Assembly (NCBI GenBank): GCA_002887195.1
Contig: PJAB01002034.1
Location: 1 to 10,856, forward strand
Length of the DNA: 10,856 bases
Direction: 5' to 3'
From: Chrysochromulina parva
Lineage: Eukaryota > Haptophyta > Prymnesiales > Chrysochromulinaceae
Of this stretch, positions 1 to 6,276 are shown piece by piece (positions within the stretch are counted from its first letter, which is position 1; every line of letters starts with the position of its first letter). The notes below the pieces were generated by a model. The model was not told the DNA's origin. It saw only the letters and a list, made by a program, of their open reading frames with translations, and made no database searches. The position numbers were made by a program, and so were the translations under genes.

Positions 1-1422
1 AGGCGAGGGCATCGGGGGCGGCGGCGGAGGTGCGACATAGCCCGTCGGTGGCGGGGGTGAAGGCGGTGGCGGCACAGCACACGCAGGATCGAGCCGCGCC
101 CAACGTGCGTCCTGGCAGTGAACGACAATCCATGGCTTTGGAGCCGCGGGCGGAAAGGGTGGCGATGGTGGGCGACGAGGTAGAGGATATGAAGGTGGGG
201 GAGGGGACGGAGGAGGAGGCCGCGGAGGAGGGGGGGAAGGAGGTGGAGGGCTTGGTGGCGGGGGTGAAGGAGGAGGAGGGCGGGGTGGCGGTGGTGATGG
301 GGGCGGAGGAGACGGAGGAGGTGGTGATGGAGGGTATGGAGAAGGTGGTGGAGGCGAAGGTGGTGGAGGTGGTGAGGGTGGGGGCGGCGATGGGGGTGGT
401 GACGGCGGTGGTGGTGATGGTGGCGGCGAAGGTGGAGGAGGTGAAGGCGGAGGCCTTGGAGGAGGTGGTGATGGAGGTGGCGATGGAAGCGGCGGTGATG
501 GTGGAGGCGAAAACGGAGGTATTGGTGGCGGTGGACGTAGCGGAGGTGGCGATGGCGGTGGTGAAGGCTGGTCTGGACTGTACGGTGGTTGGGGTGGCGG
601 CGACGGCGGCGGTGGCAACGGTAACGGCGACGGTGCCCGGGGTGGCGGTGGCCTCCAGCAGTCGGGATCCAAACGCGCCCAACGTGCATTCTGGCAGTGT
701 GTGATGATCCATGGTGGCGGTCGAGCTGGTGGTGTCTGAGGACTAGGTGGAGGCCGTGGTGGACAAGGTGGAGAGGGCGGCGAGGGTGGCGGTGGAGAGG
801 GCGGCGGCGGAGAAGGTGGCGGCGACGGAGGTGGCGGTGACGGGGGCGGCGAAGGTGGAGGGGGCGAGGGCGGAGGCGAGGGCGGTGGTGGCGATGGGGG
901 CGGTGAGGGCGGCGGTGGTGAGGGAGGCGGCGAAGGTGGCGGCGGAGAGGGCGGTTGTCTGGGCGGCGGTAGGGACGGCGGCGGCGACGGTGTAAAAGGT
1001 GGATACGATGGCGGCGATGGCGGCGGGGCTGGGGGTGGCGACGGGGGTGGTGGTGAGGGCGGCGGCGGCGATGGAGGTGGCGGAGATGGCGGTGGGCTTG
1101 GTTCCGCAGGTGGTGGTGGCGATGGCGCATCAAAGGCGAACCACTGTACATGCACGCTGCCGATGCGCTCTATGACACCATTGTTGATGTTGCCACTGGC
1201 AATGACAGCACTGAGGTTTGCAGGTGTTAAGGATTCGACAACACTGATCACATAATTGGCGGCTCTCAAGGTCGAGAGTCTGCAGACTTCATCCGTGCAG
1301 TAGCGTGACAACACCACGCGGATGGTCAGCCCGATGGCCGGCTCTCCTGAGAGTTGCAATTCGCGATGGCCTTGAGCGACAGGCACAGGAACTGGCACAG
1401 GGCTGCTTTTCCGGCCGGTCAT
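1..1422 (-). CDS. Pro/Ser-rich rod extracellular protein, pherophorin-like (partial, 3' end outside window)
   Basis: One minus-strand frame is open from 1695 to base 1 with no stop. From about 1360 to 1120 it encodes a globular-looking segment that includes RYCTDEVCRLSTL, ANYVISVVESLTPANLSAV and GSVHVQWFAFDAP. It then runs into a rod of PPP, SPPP and SPPPP units of more than 350 residues. This layout, a beta-rich domain with Cys followed by a PPSP rod, is typical of algal hydroxyproline-rich glycoproteins secreted to the wall, matrix or scales. Two 19-residue Cys/Trp modules interrupt the rod, and their codon differences are about half synonymous, which supports this frame over the Gly-rich, Ala/Val-rich plus-strand readings. 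The start is unsure: ATGs lie at 1422, 1470 and 1689, no signal peptide is evident, and a donor-like GTACGT (minus strand, 1471-1476) suggests upstream exons. The exact family is not proven. Confidence 0.62.
   Translation of the reverse strand, partial: MTGRKSSPVPVPVPVAQGHRELQLSGEPAIGLTIRVVLSRYCTDEVCRLSTLRAANYVISVVESLTPANLSAVIASGNINNGVIERIGSVHVQWFAFDAPSPPPPAEPSPPPSPPPPSPPPPSPPPPSPPPAPPPSPPSYPPFTPSPPPSLPPPRQPPSPPPPSPPPSPPPPSPPPSPPPPSPPPSPPPPSPPPSPPPPSPPPSPPPPSPPPPSPPSPPCPPRPPPSPQTPPARPPPWIITHCQNARWARLDPDCWRPPPPRAPSPLPLPPPPSPPPQPPYSPDQPSPPPSPPPLRPPPPIPPFSPPPSPPLPSPPPSPPPPRPPPSPPPPSPPPSPPPPSPPPSPPPPSPPPPPSPPPPSPYPPSPPPPSPPPPSPPPPRPPPPSPPPPSPPPPSPPPPRPPPPSPPPPSYPLPRRPPSPPFPPAAPKPWIVVHCQDARWARLDPACAVPPPPSPPPPTGYVAPPPPPPMPSP
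79..135 (-). repeat. Cys/Trp module, copy 2 in protein order
   Basis: It encodes PWIVVHCQDARWARLDPAC inside the Pro/Ser rod. Fifteen of 19 residues match the copy at 658-714. Both Cys, both Trp, the His and the ARWARLDP core are kept. The module is flanked by proline on both sides, so it probably forms a compact bead on the rod. Confidence 0.75.
658..714 (-). repeat. Cys/Trp module, copy 1 in protein order
   Basis: It encodes PWIITHCQNARWARLDPDC, 579 bp from the partner copy. Of the nine codons that differ between copies, five are synonymous (Ile, Arg, Leu, Pro, Cys) and four give the changes I/V, T/V, N/D and D/A. This pattern is expected if the minus-strand peptide is under selection. Confidence 0.75.
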
Positions 1423-1631
1423 TCTTGACCACGAAGGCAGCGAAGGCTTGGGTGCCCAGAACGCTTTCATACGTACAAGTTCAACAGAATTTGCATGCTT
1501 CGTTGCTACATGTATTTGAGGGAGTGTGCGGACGACCGGTCGGTCTGACATCAAACGTGGAGGAGCCCAATACAGCGTCTTTCGATGTCCCTCTACGCCG
1601 ATGGACCCTCTGGCGCGGACCTCTCGCGCAT

Positions 1632-4368
1632 ATGCCAGCCACATGCCAACCGTTGCCGACCTGGCCCTCAGAAGGCCTTTCGCGAACATCACGGATCATT
1701 TCCTGGTCGCGGCGAGCGCGCGAATTTCACGCGCCTGTCGCTGTGCTTGAGAGCGGCTGCAGTGACCCCCGTCCACCAGCGGCGTTCTGGCTTGCTGCAG
1801 TGAACGCTTTACGTGCGGATGCGGAGGAGCCGATGACGGTGATCGTCGCACCGAGCGTGCACCGATCTATCGCTGCCGAGGCGCTTCGGGGTATCGAGGG
1901 TGTGCGTATCGTCCGAGTCACTGGAACCAACGAGACGCAGAGCTGGATGGTGGATGGCGCCCTGCTGGCGGCTGACCACATCATCGTCGACCATCCCGAG
2001 CTCACGCGCAATCGCTCCGCGGAGCGGATGCTTCAGCAGGCCCGATACCACGCCGTGTGGTCGTGGTGCACGGCCGCGGCATGCAACGGCCCGCTCGTTC
2101 GTTTTGAGTCGTGGGCTGCGTGGATCGTGGTGCAGGCGCGCAGCTCAGCAGCAGTGCTCAATCCTAGCATCGGCGCTAGTTTGGAGGTGCGCTCGACGCT
2201 GTCGCCATCGTGGCGCGCGCTGCCCCTAAGCGCACGTGGCGACGAGTCCGCCGTGCCACCGCTCCGGCTGCCGCGTGGTATGTGGACGCGCCCCGACGTG
2301 TGCGTGGCGTATGGCGTACCTCGGTCCAGCGTGTGGCTCAGGGGCGTCGACCCCTCCAAGTACTCGGATCGCAAGATGCTGCTGCTGCAGGTGGCGCCGG
2401 GGGGGGGCACCCCGCTCTGGCCGCTGCGCTGGCCTCGTCATTACGAGGATGGGAAGGCCGAACCCTATCGCCAGGCTGACGGGAGGTTTGATATGCCCTT
2501 CGCCGAGATCGCTGCTTTGGGCCGTCGCGACCCCCGCATCTTCGCGCAGCCCAAGTGGTTGCGCGACCGCGTGGCCGTCGTGGTAGAGCTCACGATGGAC
2601 AACTTGTTCCACAGCTTCTTCCATCTGCTGCCCCTGCGCGAAGATCTGCACGCGCTCCGCCAGCGCCTCGAGACTGACCTGCGCTCGGGACGGCGCTCGC
2701 GCCTCGACGGGGACGCTATGGGTGCGGCTGGCACGGGCGCGGTCAGCGCACGCAATGGCAGTGCCACAGATGCCACCGAGTCAAGCTGCTGCCAAGGCGT
2801 CGATCTGTTGCCGCGGTACACCGTCCTATGCCCCGCTCTCTCTTCTGATTGCGTCTGATTGCATCTGATTGCGTCCCTCATTAGGTACACCGTCCTATGG
2901 CCCGGCGCGACGCCTCTCGGAGCCGCCGCATGGCCTGGCTGGTCGCTCGCTCTTCGGCTGCTCAGCACGGCGCTCAGCGGCGTGGACGAGTGGGCGGCGG
3001 GTCAGCATGCGTCTTCACAGCATGCGTCTTCACAGCATGCGTAGTCACAGCGGGCGGCGGGTCCGCATGCCGCGCGGACAGACGCGCTCCTCGAGCCGTT
3101 GCAGCTGCACTGCTATGGCGTGGCGATCGGCGGTCACTCGTCGTTTTGGCCCTATTACAATGACGCCGCGGCGCTCCTCGCAGTGCGTTCGCGGCTCGCC
3201 GCGCTGCGCCGGGCACTCTTGATGACCTCTGATTGCATCCCTCATCAGGTGCGTTCGCGGCTCGCCGCGCTGCGCCGGGCACTCTGGGCCAGCTTCGAGC
3301 TGCACGCTCGTGCTGAGGCCGCCGCTGCGGCCGACGAGCCGCCGAGGCTGCTCTTCATAGAGCGCAACTCGCGAGTGCGTGCGATCGTCAACATGGGTGC
3401 GCTCCGGGCCGCATTGGACGGGCTCTGAGTGCCTCTGATGACCTCCGATTGCATCCGTCATCAGGTGCGCTCCGGGCCGCACTGGATGGGCTCTGAGTGC
3501 CTCTGATGACCTCTGATTGCATCCCTCATCAGGTGCGCTCCGGGCCGCATTGGACGTCGACGCGACCCTCGCGGGTCGAGTGAAGCTCTTGCAGCTCGAG
3601 GCGCTGCCGCTCGCCGAGCAGCTGTGCGCGGTGAGCGCCGCGTCGGTGCTCGTGGGCGTGCACGGCCAGGGGATGATTTGGACGTCGATGCTGCCCACCG
3701 AGCGCTCATGACGGCGCTGCGCCACGCTCGAGCTCATGCCTGAACAGATGACGACCATCAGCACGCATGCGTGGTTCGATTATCGACGCTGGGCCTTCAT
3801 GAACGGCGCCGAATACTTTACGCTGGTGCAGCCCGACGCTCCTGAGTGTGCCGAGCTCGGCTTTCGAGAATGCGGCAACATCACGGCCAATACGAGCCAA
3901 GTGGGCGCGGCGCTGCGGGAGGTGTTTCGTCATACGGCCATGCCTCCCATTGGCCGAATTCCCATTGGCCAAACTCCCGCGACCTCATCTTCGCTGTACG
4001 AATTCAGCGCGGACAGAGAGACTCGATCCGGGGCAGCGCGCAGGTCGGCGCGGTGGAACGTCGTGCCGGGCGCCTATGTACGCCTCGAGTGCATCCACAA
4101 TCGGCACGAGGCAGCAGTGCCTGCGGCAGCGCCCGTGTCGTCTGGCGTCCAGACGGCGGTAGGGCCGCTGCCAGCGAGATCAGGCACCGCCTCCGAAACC
4201 CTCGTCCGCATCTGCGCAGTGGTCTGGAGGTTGCCTGGAAAGCCGCGCGAGATGGGTAAGTCTGCAGCAAAGAGCAGGGCGAGCCAGGCCACACTCGTCA
4301 ACGTCAACCCGCTCAGCCTCAACGAATCACTGATCAGTACCAACAGGACTCTCCTAGTACGTTTCTAG
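1632..4368 (+). CDS. Glycosyltransferase family 61 (DUF563/EOGT-like), interrupted by introns and one in-frame TGA
   Basis: Proposed exons are 1632-2815, 2885-3000, 3082-3182, 3249-3396 and 3533-4368, joined in one frame. GT61 enzymes transfer GlcNAc, xylose or related sugars in the ER/Golgi. Supporting segments in order are TMDNLFHSFFHLLP, HCYGVAIGGHSSFWPYYND, RLLFIERNSRVRAIVN, then LPLAEQLCAVSAASVLVGVH followed directly by GQGM, and LELMPEQM. The VGVHGQG stretch matches the family's hallmark VG.HGAG near the C-terminus. The domain seems to end near 3940 (FRECGNITAN), and the tail to 4368 is unrecognised. The start at 1632 is the first ATG in the frame, which stays open upstream to at least 1305. 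No membrane anchor is visible, so a 5' exon may be missing. TGA at 3709-3711 breaks the frame just after the VGVHGQG motif, so the locus may be a recent pseudogene or contain a sequencing error. Confidence 0.7.
2816..2884 (+). other. Intron A (69 nt, GT-AG) of the GT61 gene
   Basis: Unspliced, the frame stops at 2856-2858. Removing GTACACC...CATTAG joins PR to YTVLWPGATPLGAAAWPGW in frame. The first 15 bases of the intron (GTACACCGTCCTATG) are identical to the first 15 of the next exon at 2885. The rest carries three copies of a 10-bp unit and ends TCCCTCATTAG. Confidence 0.7.
2844..2873 (+). repeat. 10-bp tandem repeat in intron A, three copies
   Basis: The unit is TCTGATTGC followed by G or A, at 2844-2853, 2854-2863 and 2864-2873. 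Each unit holds CTGAT, a branch-point-like motif, and the last sits 11 nt before the acceptor end. Other introns of this gene have one copy. Confidence 0.85.
3001..3081 (+). other. Intron B (81 nt, GT-AG, boundaries less sure) of the GT61 gene
   Basis: A TAG at 3042-3044 blocks the frame. Splicing GTCAGC...GGACAG (3001-3081) gives SGVDEWAADALLEPLQLHC in frame. An alternative, 2982-3050 (69 nt), also keeps the frame but gives a less protein-like join, SGRAAGPHAARTD. The interval contains a 15-bp minisatellite and sits in a 60-bp duplication (2991-3009 repeated at 3051-3069). Confidence 0.5.
3003..3047 (+). repeat. 15-bp minisatellite, three copies, within intron B
   Basis: The units are CAGCATGCGTCTTCA twice and CAGCATGCGTAGTCA once, at 3003-3017, 3018-3032 and 3033-3047. 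The change in the third copy creates the in-frame TAG. Each unit begins with CAG, so every copy supplies a possible acceptor. Confidence 0.85.
3183..3248 (+). other. Intron C (66 nt, GT-AG) of the GT61 gene
   Basis: Bases 3183-3219 (37 nt) are repeated exactly at 3249-3285, the start of the next exon. The remaining 29 nt are identical to the end of the intron D second unit. Splicing joins NDAAALLA to VRSRLAALRRALWASFEL. The length is a multiple of three and there is no stop, so retention would add 22 residues that partly repeat the next exon. An in-frame coding duplication cannot be excluded from DNA alone. Confidence 0.6.
3397..3532 (+). other. Intron D (136 nt), two tandem 68-nt intron units
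   Basis: Two 68-nt units (3397-3464 and 3465-3532) each start GTGCGCTCCGGGCCGCA and end TCATCAG. The following exon at 3533 begins with the same 24 nt as the first unit. Unspliced, the frame ends at TGA 3426-3428. Removing the whole 136 nt gives VNMGALRAALDVDATLAGRV in frame. The junction of the two units reads CAG|GTGCG, an acceptor joined directly to a donor. Confidence 0.68.
3709..3711 (+). other. In-frame TGA inside the GT61 coding frame
   Basis: The frame ...MIWTSMLPTERS stops at this TGA and then continues in the same frame as RRCATLELMPEQMTTIST, which still looks like the GT61 C-terminal end. No GT-AG intron that removes the stop and keeps the frame was found between 3640 and 3760. 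One substitution separates TGA from TGG or CGA. It may be a nonsense mutation, a read error or a recoded codon. Confidence 0.7.
3946..3975 (+). repeat. 15-bp direct repeat, two copies, with inverted CCAAT
   Basis: CCCATTGGCCGAATT at 3946-3960 is followed by CCCATTGGCCAAACT at 3961-3975. It reads PIGRIPIGQT in the GT61 frame, at the point where recognisable domain similarity ends. On the minus strand each copy contains CCAAT, but no minus-strand gene starts nearby. Confidence 0.7.
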
Positions 4369-4724
4369 AAGCGAAATAGAAGGTTATCTTGACGGAGGCG
4401 AGAGGAGCGGCCGCCGCGCGCGCTGTCGCTCGCGAAACTCTTAATAATACATCTGATGCGCGGCATCACCCGCGTCAGCGTGGGGGAACCTTACCATAGC
4501 TCAGTAGACAAGACTCGAGTACGGCTTTTCTTGTCTCTCCTAAACGTTACAACTTTCGTTCGGTACGACTACCAGGGGTGACGACTACGTCCGGTCCGCA
4601 GTAGAACTTCCGTTACCAGCCCACACCCGTCGGTGTGGAAACTGGAATGTGCAGCGCTGAGTCCGGCTCAGACGCGTCAGGGCGCCACTCTTTCATGAGC
4701 CTCACAGGTCAAGTCAGGCAGTTT
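4369..4724. other. Intergenic gap between convergent genes
   Basis: I find no coding frame, tRNA or rRNA here. The composition is less GC-rich than the flanking genes. It presumably holds the 3' UTR and polyadenylation region of the GT61 gene and the far 3' flank of the SOUL gene. The one clear structure is the hairpin at 4621-4638. Confidence 0.5.
4621..4638. other. Short perfect hairpin
   Basis: CCACACC, loop CGTC, GGTGTGG: a 7-bp perfect stem with a 4-nt loop. It could fold in either transcript's 3' end. There is no T-run after it, so it is not a bacterial-type terminator, and its role is unknown. Confidence 0.55.
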
Positions 4725-4880
4725 GTCATGCCTGACGATGGGAGCCACGTGTCATGCCTGACGATGTGAGCCACGTGTCATGCCTGACGATGGGAGCCAC
4801 GTGTCATGCCTGACGATGGGAGCCACGTGCCATGCCTGACGATGGGAGCCACGTGTCATGCCTGACGATGGGAGCCATGC
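4725..4880. repeat. 26-bp tandem repeat, six copies, each with an E-box/G-box core
   Basis: The unit is GTCATGCCTGACGATGGG plus AGCCACGT, with starts at 4725, 4751, 4777, 4803, 4829 and 4855. Copies 1, 3 and 4 are identical. Copy 2 has one change (G to T), copy 5 one (GTCATG to GCCATG), and the last copy diverges at its end (CATGC). Across unit borders the palindrome CACGTG forms at four of the five junctions (CACGTGTC or CACGTGCC). The array ends 7 bp before the SOUL stop codon, so it would be transcribed as its 3' UTR. Confidence 0.9.
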
Positions 4881-4887
4881 GCCAACT

Positions 4888-6003
4888 CTAGAGGCGGAAC
4901 TGCTCCAGAAACGGTTCCCAGGACTCCCCCTCTCCAGGAGGATCCACAGCCGGCTTAGCAGGAGGATCCGCACGGAACTGCTGCAAGAACGGCTCCCACG
5001 ATTCTCCCTCAGCAGGGGCGTCGACGGCCTGCGCGTTCTGGTCGCCGATGAGCTCCACGACGACGGCCACTTCGTTGCGTCGGCGCCAGAGCACCGTAAG
5101 TGGAGAATTGTACTGCAGGACTGTAATCTGATCCCGATCAACCACCCGAAGCGTCGAGCCTGCCGCATCGAGCGACGTGAGCAGTGCCTGCTTCTGACGC
5201 TCGACCTCCTGGTCGGTCGCGAGGCCACCAAACGCCTTCACTGCGCACAGCCGGCTCGGCACCTGGGCGATGGTTACGTCGGAAGCGGGCAGCGGCGCCG
5301 GCGGGTTGTCGGCGTTGCGGCGTGGCAGCACGAAGGCCATGCTCGCATTGCCCGCCGCATCCATCGTCGTCGACACCGGCATCGTCATCGCCATCGCCTC
5401 GCTGCCCGCATTCTTGCCGAAGAGGTAGGCAGCGAGCGTGGTGAAGCCGCTCGCGCCCGCGCGCGAGCCCATGCCGCCGCTGGGCATTTCTGTCGAGGCA
5501 ACGGTGAACGCCTCGTACTCACGCACCTCGATGACCTCCGGCTTACCAAGCACGATCGGGCCCTCGACGGTGCCCACTACCTTGTAGGCTGGCGTCTCAA
5601 GACTCTTGGGCGTACGCCGCACCAGATCCTTCGCCTCCTCGATGAGCTCCCGCTGCTTCGTGCGGTCCGTCGCCAGCGTTGCGAGCGAGCTGAGCACTTC
5701 GCTCGGGTTCATACTTGCCTGCGTTGTGTCCGAGCTCGCCGAGCTCGCAAATAGGTCCTTGGGCGACTGCATTTTCAGCTCTTCAAGCGCCTCTGGAATC
5801 TGCTTGCGAAGCGCGGTCAGCGCTTCGAGATCGGCGCGCGCTGTCGTCCCTACAGGCCACAGCTTGTCGATGGCGTCGGGATGTCCCTTGCCGATGCCGC
5901 GCTCGCGAATGACACCGACGGCTGCTTGTACGTCCTCTCGCACTGCGGGGTCAAGGATCACCTTGCTGAGCAGCCGCAACCGCGAGCCTGGCCCGAGCTC
6001 CAC
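4888..6003 (-). CDS. SOUL heme-binding family protein, plastid-type
   Basis: SOUL/HBP proteins bind heme or related tetrapyrroles, and the plant and algal members of this class act in chloroplasts, plastoglobules or the eyespot. About residues 137-318 form the SOUL domain. It opens with TPAYKVVG and PEVIEVREYEAFTVAST, has the family signature MAMTMPVSTT at 204-213, and closes with LQYNSPLTVLWRRRNEVAV near 296-314. Residues 1-135 are helical and unrecognised. The end carries ESWEPFLQQFR and ESWEPFLEQFR, 26 residues apart. The frame at 6003 begins with GTG and is open to 6084 without any ATG, so the true start lies in an upstream exon; the first internal Met is about residue 78. It converges with the GT61 gene. 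I am confident of the family but not of the substrate or the N-terminus. Confidence 0.85.
   Translation of the reverse strand: MELGPGSRLRLLSKVILDPAVREDVQAAVGVIRERGIGKGHPDAIDKLWPVGTTARADLEALTALRKQIPEALEELKMQSPKDLFASSASSDTTQASMNPSEVLSSLATLATDRTKQRELIEEAKDLVRRTPKSLETPAYKVVGTVEGPIVLGKPEVIEVREYEAFTVASTEMPSGGMGSRAGASGFTTLAAYLFGKNAGSEAMAMTMPVSTTMDAAGNASMAFVLPRRNADNPPAPLPASDVTIAQVPSRLCAVKAFGGLATDQEVERQKQALLTSLDAAGSTLRVVDRDQITVLQYNSPLTVLWRRRNEVAVVVELIGDQNAQAVDAPAEGESWEPFLQQFRADPPAKPAVDPPGEGESWEPFLEQFRL
4894..5007 (-). repeat. Duplicated C-terminal peptide of the SOUL protein
   Basis: GESWEPFLQQFR (4972-5007) and GESWEPFLEQFR (4894-4929) lie 78 bp apart, each followed or preceded by Pro-rich linker (DPPAKP, DPPGEG). 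The DNA differs at several third positions, so the duplication is not brand new and the peptide appears to be kept. Confidence 0.8.
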
Positions 6004-6114
6004 ATCCAGAAGCGCCTTGTCGAGGCTGCGATGTGGCGTGATTCGCAGTGGTGCAGGTGAGAGGTGGAGCAGGGCGAGGCGGGATCAACCGCGTGCAGCG
6101 AGTGCGGCTCTTAC

Positions 6115-6276
6115 CGTGCCTGCCAGGAGTTTTGCTTTAGTTTCGGTAGCGGCGCGTTCAGACCGAGGCAGGCGCCGCCTAAAACGAAAGCCAGCATCAC
6201 AAAGAATCTGCAGTGGTAGTTTCTCGGAAATCCTTTCGGCTGGTTCGTGGCTGTTCACGTTCATGTTCACGTTCAC
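6115..6276 (-). CDS. Candidate 5' exon of the SOUL gene
   Basis: ATG at 6274-6276 opens MNVNMNVNSHEPAERISEKL and reads to ...KAKLLAGT, directly before a strong donor, G|GTAAGAG, at 6114. Using the acceptor ACAAG before 6015, a 99-nt intron (6016-6114) would join it in frame to ALLDVELGPGSRLRLL. A nicer-looking acceptor (CATCGCAG, exon from 6025) gives the wrong frame. The start holds a GTGAAC hexamer repeat (NVNVNMNVN). It does not look like a plain plastid transit peptide. It could instead be 5' UTR. Confidence 0.3.

Larger units (their letters stand above)
1..1117 (-). repeat. Low-complexity Pro/Ser codon tract (PPPSPPP rod)
   Basis: On the plus strand this is an almost pure G-rich run of GGN/NGG triplets. 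On the minus strand the same DNA reads CCN proline codons with TCN serine at intervals of three to five residues. Interruptions are few: the two Cys modules, a YPPF stretch near 1000-1020 and a YSPDQPSPPP stretch near 570-600. The tract is prone to slippage, so its length may vary between strains or be wrong in an assembly. Long open frames on the plus strand here are by-products of the repeat. Confidence 0.8.

Noticed and set aside
30..995. Plus-strand Ala/Val/Glu-rich open frames in the G-rich tract
   Set aside because: They are low-complexity readings of GGN repeats. The minus strand of the same DNA gives a Pro/Ser rod joined to a globular domain, and the duplicated Cys module differs mostly by synonymous or conservative changes in that frame.
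1305..1631. GT61 protein starting at GTG 1305
   Set aside because: Nuclear genes rarely use GTG, the segment overlaps the better supported minus-strand domain, and 1632 is the first in-frame ATG.
3709..3711. Selenocysteine codon
   Set aside because: GT61 enzymes are not known selenoproteins, the position is not a catalytic Cys, and no SECIS-like fold was identified by eye. A mutation or read error is simpler.
3946..3975. CCAAT-box promoter on the minus strand
   Set aside because: No minus-strand gene starts just left of it, and both copies read in frame in the GT61 tail. It is more simply a small tandem duplication.
4621..4638. Rho-independent terminator
   Set aside because: The hairpin lacks a T-run and the window is eukaryotic.
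4725..4880. CRISPR array
   Set aside because: Units are contiguous 26-bp copies with no unique spacers, in a eukaryotic setting.
4752..5231. Minus-strand frame with repeated SSGMTRGSH-type peptide through the 26-bp array
   Set aside because: It is in a different frame from the SOUL protein, its 5' part is the SOUL gene read out of frame, and 26 is not a multiple of three, so the peptide repeats only because three unit frames cycle.
4858..5754. Plus-strand Arg/His-rich frame opposite the SOUL gene
   Set aside because: It is the antisense shadow of the SOUL coding sequence, with no domain of its own.
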